Assembly (NCBI RefSeq): GCF_014197535.1
Contig: NZ_JACIFV010000013.1
Span: 95,321 to 159,320, forward strand
Direction of reading: 5' to 3'
From: Rhizobium aethiopicum
GTDB taxonomy: Bacteria > Pseudomonadota > Alphaproteobacteria > Rhizobiales > Rhizobiaceae
Length of the DNA: 64,000 nt
In this document: piece by piece, positions 18,475-29,522 of the stretch
How the letters are laid out: each line of letters begins with the position of its first letter
How positions within the stretch are numbered: position 1 is the first letter of the stretch
Program-made: the position numbers and the translations under genes
The notes under the pieces: generated by a model
What the model was told of the DNA's origin: nothing
Databases searched by the model: none
What the model saw: the letters and a program-made list of their open reading frames with translations, nothing else

Positions 18475-19425
18475 TCAATCGCGGCCAACCTGCCAAACTG
18501 AAAGCAGCCCGTCAAGAAGCAACTTTGGGGGCAGGATTCCATTGATATCCTGGCCTTTGACCAGATCATCATAACCCAGGATAGTAATGAGCCGCGAAAC
18601 AGCTCCAGCGAGCAGAAAAGGCGTGTTGCTCTTCTTGTCCCAATCCACCATCGGCAGATCGGTGTCGACGCCGCGCGACTTGAGATAGGCACGGATTTCC
18701 GCCTCGCCGCCGATCGTATCGACGAGCTTCGCCTTCAGCGCCTGCCGGCCGGTATAGATCGTGCCGTCGGCGAGTTTCAGCACCTCATCCCGCGGCAGCT
18801 TGCGCCGGTCGGCGACCAGGTCGACGAACCAGTTATAGCTGTCGACCACCATGTTGCGGATCATCGCCTTGGCTTCCTCGCTCGCCTCGTGGAAGGGCGA
18901 GGGCTCGGCCTTCAGGGGCGAGGATTTGATCTCCTGCAGCGATACGCCGATCTTGTCGAGCAGCGGCTGGATCTGCGGATACTGGAAGATGACGCCGATC
19001 GAGCCGGTGATCGAGCTGTCGCCGGCAATGATCGTGTCGCCGGCGGTGGCGATCATATAGCCGGCGGAGGCGGCCAGCGTGCGCACGTCCGAGACAACAG
19101 GCTTCTTGGCTGATATCCCCCGGATCGCATTGAAGATTTTTTCGCCGCCATAGGTCGTGCCGCCGGGCGAGGAGATCGAAATCACCGCGGCCTTTACCTG
19201 ATCGCTGGTCTCGACCTTCTTCAGCCGCTCCAGCAGCTCGTCGTCATCGACGATCAGCCCCGATATCGTCACATGGGCGATATGCGGGCTTGCCGTGCCG
19301 GCCTCGCCGACGGCGAAGCGGTAAAAGGCAAAACCGAGCGCCACGACGAGGGCGACCGCGACGATGCGCCAGAAGCCCAGCTTGCGGCGCAGCCGCCGGC
19401 GATCCGCGATGATCGAACTGTCCAT
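18475..19425 (-). CDS. sppA: Signal peptide peptidase SppA (S49 family)
   Basis: Membrane-anchored serine protease that degrades cleaved signal peptides. The 316-residue protein has a cytoplasmic basic start, one transmembrane helix (about 20-38) and a single S49 protease domain, as in the short SppA type. Nucleophile Ser120 is in the motif LAASAGYMIA, and the general base is probably Lys172 in SPLKAEPSPF. VISISSPGG (about 82-90) forms the oxyanion region. It is divergent from lptC with about 220 bases between the starts, and ihfB follows it closely. Confidence 0.93.
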   Translation of the reverse strand: MDSSIIADRRRLRRKLGFWRIVAVALVVALGFAFYRFAVGEAGTASPHIAHVTISGLIVDDDELLERLKKVETSDQVKAAVISISSPGGTTYGGEKIFNAIRGISAKKPVVSDVRTLAASAGYMIATAGDTIIAGDSSITGSIGVIFQYPQIQPLLDKIGVSLQEIKSSPLKAEPSPFHEASEEAKAMIRNMVVDSYNWFVDLVADRRKLPRDEVLKLADGTIYTGRQALKAKLVDTIGGEAEIRAYLKSRGVDTDLPMVDWDKKSNTPFLLAGAVSRLITILGYDDLVKGQDINGILPPKLLLDGLLSVWQVGRD

Positions 19426-19648
19426 AGAAACCTCCAGCGCTGGCCCGGGGTCGGCATGGCGCCGTGGGTCCGGTGAAATTGATCGCAGCGGCGCGTATGA
19501 ATGCCACTTTTGTATGTTTTTCCGTTTTGTTGCTTGTTGCAGAAAAAATTCCGTATTGGCAAGCCAATGTAATAATGCGAAACGATCTGTGATTGCCGTC
19601 CGGCTTTGTTACGCGGGCGCGGCGATCACCGCACTTGGAACGAGACCT

Positions 19649-20314
19649 ATGCTCGATACCCTGAAGAACAACGGACATGCCGCCTATGCGGGCTCCGGCA
19701 GGAGCCCTTATGGCGATGCGTTGTTTCATTCCGCCCGCGTGCGGCGGCTGAAGATCTTGCTGCCGTTGGCTGCCCTTATCGTCGCCGGCGCCCTCACGAC
19801 GGTGGCCTTGGTGAGCCTGTACCTGCCCGAAAACGTCAAGTTTGAAGGCGCCAAGATCGAGAACGGCAAGGTCGTGATGGAAAAGCCGGCAATTGCCGGA
19901 CGCAACTCCGACGGCGTCAATTATTCCATGCTTGCCGAAAGGGCGCTGCAGGATATCCGCAATCCCGATCTCATCACCCTCGAAACCATCAAGGCCGCCG
20001 TGCCGATGAATGACGGGCTGATTGCCCGCGTCATCGCTTCGACTGCCGATTATAATCGCGCCACCGACAACTTGCATATGACGGCTCCCTTCACCCTGGT
20101 GCTGAGCAGCGGCCTCAACGCGCAATTCCAGTCCGCCCGGCTCGACATCAAGGGCGGCAACATGCGCAGCGACGATCCCGTCACCATTACCAAGGACAAT
20201 GCTTCCATTGTTGCGAAGACGCTGGAGATAACCGATAAGGGGCGCGTGATCACATTCGAGGGGAATGTTCGCATGAATGTCGATCCATCCACCATTCATA
20301 AACAGGGCACTTAA
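19649..20314 (+). CDS. lptC: LPS export protein LptC
   Basis: Bitopic inner-membrane protein that receives lipopolysaccharide from the LptBFG extractor and passes it to periplasmic LptA. The 221-residue protein has a ~37-residue cytoplasmic lead, one transmembrane helix (about 38-60, LLPLAALIVAGALTTVAL) and a periplasmic OstA-like beta-jellyroll domain. I start at ATG 19649 because it gives normal topology; the open frame continues upstream without support. It begins the lptC–lptA–lptB–rpoN run, with lptA 15 bases downstream. Sequence identity in this family is low, so position within the run supports the call. Confidence 0.88.
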   Translation: MLDTLKNNGHAAYAGSGRSPYGDALFHSARVRRLKILLPLAALIVAGALTTVALVSLYLPENVKFEGAKIENGKVVMEKPAIAGRNSDGVNYSMLAERALQDIRNPDLITLETIKAAVPMNDGLIARVIASTADYNRATDNLHMTAPFTLVLSSGLNAQFQSARLDIKGGNMRSDDPVTITKDNASIVAKTLEITDKGRVITFEGNVRMNVDPSTIHKQGT

Positions 20315-20329
20315 CCAGCCGGGTCACCC

Positions 20330-20962
20330 ATGACAAAAGATTGTCGCATTTCAGCTTGCAAGACGGCCATCGCATTCGTTGCCGGCGCATTTGCCCTTAT
20401 TCTGACGGTCTCGGGCGCGGGCGCGCAGTCAACGACCATGTCGGGCATGAAGCTTTCCAACGACCAGCCGATCCAGATCGAAAGCGACAAGCTGGAGATC
20501 CATGACCAGGAGCACACCGCGCTCTTCACCGGCAACGTCAAGGTCGTCCAGGGCACGACGACGATGCAGTCCGGCAAGATGACCGTCTATTACAAGGACA
20601 AGGCGGCGAAGCCGGGCGCCGGCGCGCCGGCTCAACCCGAAGCCAAACCGGAGCAGTCGGCCTCGCTGGCGTCGGGAAGTGCGGATATCGACAAGATCCT
20701 GGTGACGGACAAGGTCTACCTGGTCTCGGGCACGCAGACGGCGACTGCCGACGACGGCAATTTCGACATGGCCTCGCAGACATTCATCCTGACCGCGGAT
20801 CAGGGAAACAAGGTCATTTTGTCGGACGGTCCGAACGTCTTCACCGGCTGCAAGCTGACCGTTCATATGCAAACCGGCCAGGCGGAGCTTGAAAGCTGCG
20901 GCGGTCGTGTCCAGATTCAGCTCGATCCCAAATCGCAGCCGAACGCGCAGAAGCAGAACTGA
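20330..20962 (+). CDS. lptA: LPS transport periplasmic protein LptA
   Basis: Periplasmic bridge protein that carries LPS from LptC to LptD/E. The 210-residue protein has a signal peptide (cleavage near AGAQS, about residue 33) and the OstA domain with SDKLEIHDQEHTALFTGNVKV and repeated beta strands. An Ala/Pro/Lys/Glu-rich insertion of ~30 residues (about 95-122) splits the jellyroll strands; it is probably a surface loop. It sits 15 bases after lptC and 13-37 bases before lptB depending on the lptB start, so all three are likely one transcript. Confidence 0.93.
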   Translation: MTKDCRISACKTAIAFVAGAFALILTVSGAGAQSTTMSGMKLSNDQPIQIESDKLEIHDQEHTALFTGNVKVVQGTTTMQSGKMTVYYKDKAAKPGAGAPAQPEAKPEQSASLASGSADIDKILVTDKVYLVSGTQTATADDGNFDMASQTFILTADQGNKVILSDGPNVFTGCKLTVHMQTGQAELESCGGRVQIQLDPKSQPNAQKQN

Positions 20963-20999
20963 ACCGGCCTCCCACGTGAAATTATCATCGCTATCCACC

Positions 21000-21776
21000 A
21001 TGTTCGGCAGGCCTGAGCCGCAAGCTGCGGGTGCCGCCGACAAGAGCCGCTATCAGGGAACGCTGATCGCCCGTGGTCTGACCAAGACCTATGCGACGCG
21101 CCGTGTCGTCAACGGCGTCTCCCTGGTGGTGCGTCGCGGCGAAGCCGTCGGCCTGCTCGGTCCGAACGGCGCCGGCAAGACGACCTGCTTTTACATGATC
21201 ACCGGCCTGGTGCCGGTGGATGAAGGCACGATCGAGATCGATGGAAACGATGTCACGACCATGCCGATGTACCGCCGCTCGCGGCTCGGCGTCGGTTATC
21301 TGCCGCAGGAAGCCTCGATCTTTCGCGGACTGACGGTCGAAGAAAATATCCGTGCCGTCCTCGAAGTGCATGTGAAGGACAAGGCCGAGCGTGAGCAGAA
21401 GCTGAACGAGCTGCTGGAGGAGTTTCATATCCAGAAGCTGCGCAAGAGTGCCGCCGTCGCCCTTTCCGGCGGCGAACGCCGCCGCCTCGAAATCGCACGA
21501 GCGCTTGCAACCGACCCGACCTTCATGCTGCTCGACGAGCCCTTCGCCGGTGTCGACCCGATTTCGGTCGCCGATATCCAGAACCTCGTCCACCATCTAA
21601 CGGCGCGCGGCATCGGCGTTCTCATTACCGACCACAATGTGCGTGAGACGCTTGGCCTCATCGACCGCGCCTATATCATCCATGCCGGTGAAGTGTTGAC
21701 CCACGGCCGGGCGAATGACATCGTCAACAATCCGGAAGTGCGCCGGCTCTATCTCGGCGATAATTTCAGCCTCTGA
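21000..21776 (+). CDS. lptB: LPS export ABC transporter ATP-binding protein LptB
   Basis: Cytoplasmic ATPase that powers LPS extraction by LptFG (not in this window). The protein of 258 residues has Walker A GPNGAGKTT, the Q-loop LPQEASIF, signature LSGGERRRLEIARAL, Walker B FMLLDEPFAG and the H-loop ITDHNV. The start is uncertain: ATG 21000 is used here, but an in-frame GTG at 20976, 13 bases after the lptA stop, is an equally good candidate and would add eight residues. Neither has a strong ribosome binding site, which fits translational coupling to lptA. rpoN follows 141 bases later. Confidence 0.93.
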   Translation: MFGRPEPQAAGAADKSRYQGTLIARGLTKTYATRRVVNGVSLVVRRGEAVGLLGPNGAGKTTCFYMITGLVPVDEGTIEIDGNDVTTMPMYRRSRLGVGYLPQEASIFRGLTVEENIRAVLEVHVKDKAEREQKLNELLEEFHIQKLRKSAAVALSGGERRRLEIARALATDPTFMLLDEPFAGVDPISVADIQNLVHHLTARGIGVLITDHNVRETLGLIDRAYIIHAGEVLTHGRANDIVNNPEVRRLYLGDNFSL

Positions 21777-21917
21777 TCCGGCGCTGATTCACCTTGCCGC
21801 GTAGTTCCGCTTGACCAAATGAGATAAAAAAGCAATTTTTGGGCCAACTCGGATTTCCGTGGCCTGAAGCGTGGATCGGGCGCGGTTTCCTGGAGTCGAG
21901 GGAGTTTCGCGTCCGTC

Positions 21918-23477
<1,560 letters not shown>

Positions 23478-23489
23478 TGCGGCAGCACG

Positions 23490-23509
23490 CTTCGATCTTG
23501 ATCGAAGCA
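23490..23509. terminator. Short perfect hairpin after rpoN
   Basis: GCTTCGAT and ATCGAAGC pair around a CTTG loop 12 bases after the rpoN stop. No T-run follows, so this is a possible weak terminator or RNA-stabilising hairpin. Confidence 0.4.
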
Positions 23510-23565
23510 TCCACTTCGCAAATTTGCCTATTTCTCCGGTGTCTTGAACGAATATCGATGTGCCT

Positions 23566-24510
23566 ATGACACCGCAAAGTCCGAATCTCGCCAGAGAACT
23601 TGTCCTGCTTTTGGTGCTGGCGACCCTCTGGGGTTCTTCCTACACCTTTATCAAAATCGGGGTCGAAACGATCCCGCCGGTGACCTTGATCGCGGTGCGC
23701 ACATTGATCGCCGGCACCATTCTGCTGGCCGTGCTTCGCCATCGGCACGTCCGCCTGCCGCGCGATCGCGCGACATGGCGCCTGTTCGTCGTTCAGGCCT
23801 GCCTGAACAGCGTCTTTCCTTTCACGCTGATCGCCTGGGCGGAGCAGTCCGTCGATGCCGGGCTGGCGGTGATCCTGAATTCGGCGACGCCGATTTTCAC
23901 CTTCCTGCTGACCGTATCGATAACCCGCCATGAGCAGGCGACGGCGCGAAAGCTTTTCGGCGTCGTCTCCGGGCTTGCCGGCATCTGCCTCGTCATCGGC
24001 GTCGAAGCGCTCGGCGGTCTTGGCGAAAGCCTGATGGCGCAGCTCGCCATCATCCTGGCAACCATCTGTTACGCAGGGGCCGCGATTTTCAGCAAGAACT
24101 TTAGAGGCCTCGATCCTGCCGTGCCGGCGGCCGGTTCGCTGATCTCGGGCGCGGTCATTCTGATGCCTGTGAGCCTGCTCGTCGACCGGCCCTGGTGGCT
24201 CGATCCCTCGGCCGCATCGGTGCTGGCGCTGCTTGCCCTTTCTGCCTTTTCGACGGCGCTTGCCTTTACGATCTATTTCCGCCTCGTTCAGACGCTGGGT
24301 TCGGTCGGAACCACGTCGCAAGCCTATCTCCGTGTGCCGATCGGTGTGGCGATCGGTATCGTCTTTCTCGGCGAGAGGCTGAGCCCGACGGCGTGGATCG
24401 GACTGGTCTGCGTCATTCTCGGTGTCATCGCCATGACGATGCCGCGCGCAACGCAGGCACGAAGCGCGGGAGCTGATGAAGGGAAAGTCGCCGGAAGGCT
24501 CCTTCCGTAG
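23566..24510 (+). CDS. EamA-family (DMT) transporter
   Basis: Inner-membrane drug/metabolite transporter superfamily protein of 314 residues with ten predicted helices arranged as two EamA repeats; the second repeat opens near LAIILATICYAGAAIFSKNF. LATLWGSSYTFIKIGV at the start and YLRVPIGVAIGIVFLGERLSP near the end are family hallmarks. The substrate cannot be inferred. The ATG at 23566 is preferred over a GTG two codons earlier. It sits between rpoN and hpf, which are usually close neighbours, so it looks like an insertion into a conserved block; its base composition does not stand out. Confidence 0.88.
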   Translation: MTPQSPNLARELVLLLVLATLWGSSYTFIKIGVETIPPVTLIAVRTLIAGTILLAVLRHRHVRLPRDRATWRLFVVQACLNSVFPFTLIAWAEQSVDAGLAVILNSATPIFTFLLTVSITRHEQATARKLFGVVSGLAGICLVIGVEALGGLGESLMAQLAIILATICYAGAAIFSKNFRGLDPAVPAAGSLISGAVILMPVSLLVDRPWWLDPSAASVLALLALSAFSTALAFTIYFRLVQTLGSVGTTSQAYLRVPIGVAIGIVFLGERLSPTAWIGLVCVILGVIAMTMPRATQARSAGADEGKVAGRLLP

Positions 24511-24561
24511 GAGATTTGCTACACCTTCTGCGAGCACGCCCGGAGTTGATTCGGCGCCCTA

Positions 24562-24590
24562 TTGACTTTCCGGCAACCTCTGGCTAGAAG
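24562..24590 (+). promoter_or_regulatory. Predicted sigma-70 promoter for hpf–ptsN
   Basis: TTGACT (24562-24567) and TAGAAG (24585-24590) are separated by 17 bases, a good housekeeping promoter spacing. It lies about 170 bases ahead of the hpf start and would let hpf–ptsN be expressed separately from rpoN. Consensus match only. Confidence 0.45.
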
Positions 24591-24762
24591 CCCGCCGCAA
24601 TCGTCGCCGTGAACGGCGTTTTGAAGTTATCCCCATCATCCCAAGGGCACCGAGGGCCTACAGGCCTACGCCGATCTTGCTTGAGATTGCGCGAAGTGCT
24701 TGGATGAACCCGAGGCTTGGCGTAAACTGATACCCGCAAACGACCATAAGAAGGGAAACTCC

Positions 24763-25338
24763 ATGAGTGTGCGTGTATCCGGGAAACATATGGAAATTGG
24801 TGAATCCTTCCGTCAAAAGATCGAGGACCAAATTGGAACGGCCATCACGAAATACTTCGATGGGGGGTATTCCGGCCAGGTGACCGTCGAAAAGGCGAGT
24901 TCTCGTTTCTCGGCAGACTGCAAGCTTCATCTCGACAGCGGGGTGGTGCTTCACGCCGCCGGCGAAGCCACGGATCCGCAGCTTGCTTTTGACGCCGCTT
25001 CCGAGCGCATCGAGAAACGCCTGCGCCGCTACAAGCGCAAGCTGAAGGACCATCATGCCGGAAACCACCTGAATGGTTTTGCAGAAGTCTCCTACACGGT
25101 CATGGACTCCGTTCCTGATCACGAGGATGAAATTCCCGACGATTTCGCCCCGGCAATCGTCGCTGAAAGCACGAAGCAGTTGAAGACCATGTCCGTCGCC
25201 ACCGCCGTGATGGCGCTCGACATGACCGACGAGCCGCTTCTCCTGTTCCGCAGTCCCGGCAAGGAACATCTGAACATCGTTTATCGTCGGCACGACGGCA
25301 ATATTGGCTGGATCGATTCGGCCAATATCAAAGGCTGA
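24763..25338 (+). CDS. hpf: Ribosome hibernation promoting factor, long form
   Basis: Binds the decoding centre and dimerises 70S ribosomes in starved cells. The 191-residue protein has the N-terminal S30AE domain (MSVRVSGKHMEIGESFRQK, and the basic helix ERIEKRLRRYKRKLKDHH) plus the C-terminal dimerisation domain of long HPF (about 130-191, MSVATAVMALDMTDEPLLLF … GNIGWIDSANIKG). The ATG at 24763 has AAGGGA seven bases upstream. It is the gene long known as the ORF downstream of rpoN in rhizobia, and ptsN follows 73 bases later. Confidence 0.94.
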   Translation: MSVRVSGKHMEIGESFRQKIEDQIGTAITKYFDGGYSGQVTVEKASSRFSADCKLHLDSGVVLHAAGEATDPQLAFDAASERIEKRLRRYKRKLKDHHAGNHLNGFAEVSYTVMDSVPDHEDEIPDDFAPAIVAESTKQLKTMSVATAVMALDMTDEPLLLFRSPGKEHLNIVYRRHDGNIGWIDSANIKG

Positions 25339-25411
25339 GATCAGGGTGGTGAGCGGCGGTATCGCCGCCGCTCCTCGCATCAACTGATCCCGGCGACAGA
25401 AGGAAAAAGAA

Positions 25412-25876
25412 ATGGCATTGGCAGATTTGCTCCATCAGGATGCGATCATTCCCGCCCTCAGAGTAAATTCCAAGAAACAGTTGCTTCAGGAATTGGCGGC
25501 AAGAGCCGCGAGGATCACCGGGCTCTCCGAACGGGAGATCTTCGACGTCATCCTGCAGCGCGAACGCCTGGGCTCGACCGGTGTCGGCAACGGTATCGCC
25601 ATTCCTCACGGCAAGCTGGTGAACATTCATTCCATCGTCGGCATCTTCGCCCGGCTGGAGCAGCCTGTCGATTTCGAAGCGCTGGACGACCAGCCTGTCG
25701 ACCTCGTCTTCCTGCTGCTTGCGCCGGAGGGCGCCGGCGCCGATCATCTCAAAGCCCTGTCGCGCATTGCCCGCGTCCTGCGCGATCAAGACCTGGTTGC
25801 AAAGCTGCGGGCCACCGATTCCGCCTCGGCGATCTACGCCTTCCTCAACGAGGAGCAGACGTCGAACGCTGCTTGA
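25412..25876 (+). CDS. ptsN: Nitrogen-type PTS EIIA protein PtsN
   Basis: Phosphocarrier of the nitrogen-related phosphotransferase system (EI-Ntr, NPr, EIIA-Ntr), a regulator that links nitrogen state to potassium and transporter control rather than moving sugar. The 154-residue protein has the PTS EIIA type-2 fold with phosphorylation site His66 in GIAIPHGKL. A good AAGGA ribosome binding site precedes the ATG. It ends the rpoN-linked block and is followed by a strong terminator shared with the convergent chemoreceptor gene. Confidence 0.95.
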   Translation: MALADLLHQDAIIPALRVNSKKQLLQELAARAARITGLSEREIFDVILQRERLGSTGVGNGIAIPHGKLVNIHSIVGIFARLEQPVDFEALDDQPVDLVFLLLAPEGAGADHLKALSRIARVLRDQDLVAKLRATDSASAIYAFLNEEQTSNAA

Positions 25877-25894
25877 GCTGCATAATCCCTAAAT

Positions 25895-25930
25895 GAAAAA
25901 AGGCGCCTGATTTCGCAGGCGCCTTTTTTC
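25895..25930. terminator. Bidirectional Rho-independent terminator
   Basis: A GGCGCCTG/CAGGCGCC stem (25902-25909, 25916-25923) with a six-base loop is flanked by an A-run on the left and a T-run on the right, so it works on both strands. It serves ptsN from the left and the chemoreceptor gene ending at 25949 from the right. Confidence 0.9.
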
Positions 25931-25948
25931 TTATGCAGGGCTGAACGG

Positions 25949-28303
25949 TCAGAACTCTTCCCAATTATCCCGAGCCACCGCAGCCGAGCCATGCGATTGA
26001 GGCGTGGTGCGGCGGGTCGCCGGGGCGTGGCGGATCGCGGGAGCGGCCGCGAAATGCGAGGGGTCTGCAGCCGGCGCACGCATCTGCCTTGCCACGGAGG
26101 CGAGCGCCGTCGCGTTGGCGGAGCCGGAGACGCTGAAGCGCGTGGCGAGCGCCTTCAGCGTCTGCGCCTCGTCGTTGAGCGCCACGCTGGCGGCGGTCGC
26201 TTCCTCCACCATCGCCGCATTCTGCTGCGTCACCTGATCCATCTGGTTCATGGCCTGGTTGATTTCCTTCAGCCCGACCGCCTGTTCGCTCGCCGATGCC
26301 GAGATCTGCCGGATGAGGCTGTTGATGCCCATCACCTGTTCGGCGATCTTGTGCAGCGTCCCGCCGGCGCGACCGACGAGATCGACGCCTTCCTTGACCT
26401 GGACAGCCGATGTGTTGATCAGCGTCTTGATCTCCTTGGCGGCATTGGCCGAACGCTGCGCGAGTTCACGCACTTCCTGGGCGACGACGGCAAAACCCTT
26501 ACCGGCTTCGCCGGCGCGGGCCGCTTCGACGCCGGCGTTCAGCGCCAGCAGGTTCGTCTGGAAGGCGATTTCGTCGATGACGCCGATGATCCGCGACACC
26601 TCCGTCGAAGACTGCTCGATCCCATGCATGGAGGCGATGGCTTTCTGCACCACTTCGCCTGATTTCTCGGCATCCTGGCAGGCGAGGTTGACGTTGTCGG
26701 CAGCCGTGCGGGCATTCTCGGCACTGGAATCGACCTGGGCGGTAAGCTCATTGAGCGCTGCCGCCGTCTCTTCCAGGCTTGCCGCCTGCTGCTCGGTGCG
26801 TTTGGCGAGGTCGGACGCGCTGTTGCTGATCTCGCCGGTGCCGGCGCCGATATTGACGACACTGAGATTCATCGTGTTGATGGTCTCTTCGAGGCTCGCA
26901 AGCGCGGCGTTGAAGTCCTGCTTCAGTTTGCCGTATTCGCCCGGGAATTCCTCGGTGATGCGGTGACCCAGATTGCCCTGGGACAGTTCAGAAAGGCCGG
27001 CCCCGACGATCGAGACGATATGGCGCTGCAGCGACACCGATTGCAGCCGTTCCGATTCCGAACGGCTGCGCTCGGTCTCGGCGGCCTGCCGCTGGTGGGT
27101 GGCCTCGTCTTCGAGGCGCCTGGAGTCGGCGAGTTTGAAGCGGAAGCCCTCGAGCGCCTTGGCGACCGAACCGACCTCGTCGGTACGGTCCTGGGCAGCG
27201 ATGGGTTCGGCATATTCGCCGTCGCTGAGCGTTTTGACGCTGGCGACAAGGCTGCCGAGCGGCCGCTGTACGAGCGAGCGGACGGCGAAATAGAGCGCGA
27301 GCATCACCGCACCGAGCACGATCAGGCCGGTGGCGATCATCATGTAGGTCTGGTCCTGCACCGGCGCGTTGATCGCGGTGTGCGGGACGTCGACAAGCAC
27401 GACCCAGGTGGCGTTGACGCCGGGGACTTCGAACGGATAGACGACGCGGTCAAAGGGATCGAGGCCGTCATAGGCGAGGTTGCGGACGAGGCCGGGCTGC
27501 TTGGTCGACAGCGCCGCCTTGACGACGTCGGCGCCTTCGCCGTCATATTGTTTGGTCATCAGGTCGGGGATCGGCGCGACGATCCAGTTGCCCGCCTGGG
27601 ACAGCAGCGTCACGCGCCCCGAGCCGAAGGGGTGCAGCGCCTGCAGCTTGTCGGTCAGCGACTTCAGCGAGATGTCGACACCGCCGACACCGATCATCTT
27701 GCCGCCCGATATGACGGGATAGGCAATTGATGTCAGCAGCGTCGGTACATCTGTTCCCTGGGCGAGGTAGGGGGTCGTGATCGCGCCCTTGCCGCTGTCG
27801 GCAGCAAGCTTCCACCATTCGGCGGTATAATCATTGTCGAAGGTGGAGTATTGAATGCCGCCGTCCTTGGTCTTCGACCAATAGGGCGTGAAGGCGCCGT
27901 TCTTGTTCGTGCCTTCGTCGTTATTGTTGGCGATCTCGGTGGTCTTGCCGTCGAGCGCGCCGAGCTGCTCGCAGAACCAGCTGCCGAAGGCGAAAGCATT
28001 CTGTTCGAGATTGGCCTTCAGCACGTTGATCATGCCCTTGCGATCGAGCGACTTGCCGTCATGGGCGCGGCCGAGGACGCCCATCATGCTGCGCGCAGCA
28101 CTGGCGAGCTCGCCGACATTGGCGGCGATTTCATTGGCGATCGATTTCGCCTCGAGGTTGGCCTGATCCATCGTCAGCGTCTGGACGCGATCCCGGGTCT
28201 GGCCGATGAGGAAGAAATTCGAAACGATGAGAACAAGCGCGATGGCGATGCCGGTGATGACGATAAGCTTCGCCGCAAGCGATTTCATGCGAAAGATGAA
28301 CAT
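25949..28303 (-). CDS. Methyl-accepting chemotaxis protein with Cache-type sensor and CheR-tether
   Basis: Transmembrane chemoreceptor of 784 residues. Order: TM1 (about 12-34), a large periplasmic double-Cache-like sensor (35-315, with the segments PYWSKTKDGG and TSIAYPVISGGKMIGVGGVD), TM2 (320-342), HAMP, and a signalling domain with the hairpin tip IAFQTNLLALNAGVEAARAG. The C-terminus ends NWEEF, matching the pentapeptide that tethers CheR/CheB in E. coli receptors (NWETF). The start at 28303 (MFIFRMKSL) has AGGA six bases upstream; an open frame extends further but unsupported. Ligand unknown. Confidence 0.92.
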   Translation of the reverse strand: MFIFRMKSLAAKLIVITGIAIALVLIVSNFFLIGQTRDRVQTLTMDQANLEAKSIANEIAANVGELASAARSMMGVLGRAHDGKSLDRKGMINVLKANLEQNAFAFGSWFCEQLGALDGKTTEIANNNDEGTNKNGAFTPYWSKTKDGGIQYSTFDNDYTAEWWKLAADSGKGAITTPYLAQGTDVPTLLTSIAYPVISGGKMIGVGGVDISLKSLTDKLQALHPFGSGRVTLLSQAGNWIVAPIPDLMTKQYDGEGADVVKAALSTKQPGLVRNLAYDGLDPFDRVVYPFEVPGVNATWVVLVDVPHTAINAPVQDQTYMMIATGLIVLGAVMLALYFAVRSLVQRPLGSLVASVKTLSDGEYAEPIAAQDRTDEVGSVAKALEGFRFKLADSRRLEDEATHQRQAAETERSRSESERLQSVSLQRHIVSIVGAGLSELSQGNLGHRITEEFPGEYGKLKQDFNAALASLEETINTMNLSVVNIGAGTGEISNSASDLAKRTEQQAASLEETAAALNELTAQVDSSAENARTAADNVNLACQDAEKSGEVVQKAIASMHGIEQSSTEVSRIIGVIDEIAFQTNLLALNAGVEAARAGEAGKGFAVVAQEVRELAQRSANAAKEIKTLINTSAVQVKEGVDLVGRAGGTLHKIAEQVMGINSLIRQISASASEQAVGLKEINQAMNQMDQVTQQNAAMVEEATAASVALNDEAQTLKALATRFSVSGSANATALASVARQMRAPAADPSHFAAAPAIRHAPATRRTTPQSHGSAAVARDNWEEF

Positions 28304-28544
28304 GGGGTCCTCGGGCAAGGATGCGCCGAAGGGGCATTCTTCGGCACAGGAGCGAAGGCATGGCTCCCTCATGGAGCAGCCGCATGAGCCGCGGATCCGC
28401 AAGCGCGAAGACCCGTCGATCACCGGGAAGATCGCCGGAGACCTGTTAAATTTGAATGAAATTTTAGCGGCTTATATGAGGAACGCCGCGGAAATCCCCT
28501 TAAAATCGAAGGGAGGTCCGACCGCCTTTCGCAAGCAGGCCAGC

Positions 28545-29444
28545 CTATAGTCTGTCTGCGACTTCCTCGCTCAATGGAATCGACGGTTGCGCGCCTGATT
28601 TGAGGCATGCGAGTGAACCGGCGACCGCAGCGCGGCGCAGCGCCGTCGGAAAATCCGCGCCGTCGTCGAGGCTGGCGGCGAAATAGCCGCAGAAGGTGTC
28701 TCCCGCTCCGACCGTGTCGACAGGATCGATCGCCAACCCTTGCGCCCGTGAAATGACTCCGTCCCGGATGGCGATGACGCCGTCACCGCCGAGCGTCACG
28801 ATCAGCGTCTGGCCGGTTTCCTGATGCAGGCGGACAAGCGCTGCCTCGCGCGCTTGTGCGTCCATGCCGTCCTGTCCGGCAAGCCGCTCGAACTCCGTCT
28901 CATTGGCAATGACGATATCGGCCAGGCGACCGAGACGCGGTGCATCGGGGATCAAGGGGGCGAGATTGAGGATGCTGGTGATGCCCTTGGCGCGCGCGGC
29001 CGAGAGCGCGCGTTCGACGGCCGCGACGGGCACCTCGAGCTGCAACATCAGCATGTCACCTTCGTTCATACGGCCGACTGCGATTTCCGCATCCGCAGGC
29101 GTGACCAGGCCGTTGGCGCCCGGAACGACGGCGATCATGTTCTCGCCGTCGCCGCCGACCAGGATCAGCGCCGTGCCTGTGGGACCGTCGACATGCTTGA
29201 CAAGGGAGAGGTCGGTTCCGGCTTCATCGAGCAGGGCGAGCGCATCGGCGGCGAAGCCGTCCTTGCCGACGGCGCCGGCCATATGCACATAGCGGCCGGC
29301 GCGGCGGGCCGCGAGCGCCTGGTTGGCGCCCTTGCCGCCGGCGGCCGTGGCAAAACCGTTGCCGGCCACCGTCTCGCCGGGTTTCGGCAGTCGTTCGGTC
29401 GTGGCGATGAGATCCATGTTGATGGATCCGAAAACTGTGATCAT
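28545..29444 (-). CDS. rbsK: Ribokinase
   Basis: Phosphorylates D-ribose to ribose 5-phosphate with ATP. The 299-residue PfkB-family protein has the N-terminal MITVFGSINMDLI, the GG-hinge and substrate motif AAGGKGANQALAA, and the C-terminal active-site signature DTVGAGDTFCGYFAASL with the catalytic base Asp in GAGD. No ribose transporter genes are adjacent, so it may serve ribose released from nucleosides or imported by a system elsewhere. It is transcribed toward the chemoreceptor gene, with about 240 bases between its stop and that gene's start. Confidence 0.92.
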   Translation of the reverse strand: MITVFGSINMDLIATTERLPKPGETVAGNGFATAAGGKGANQALAARRAGRYVHMAGAVGKDGFAADALALLDEAGTDLSLVKHVDGPTGTALILVGGDGENMIAVVPGANGLVTPADAEIAVGRMNEGDMLMLQLEVPVAAVERALSAARAKGITSILNLAPLIPDAPRLGRLADIVIANETEFERLAGQDGMDAQAREAALVRLHQETGQTLIVTLGGDGVIAIRDGVISRAQGLAIDPVDTVGAGDTFCGYFAASLDDGADFPTALRRAAVAGSLACLKSGAQPSIPLSEEVADRL

Positions 29445-29522
29445 CAGGCTGCACCGTCTTTTGGAGCATCGAATGACATCATGCTCCTGCTATTTCATGG
29501 GGCGAGACACTGCCCGAAGCGG

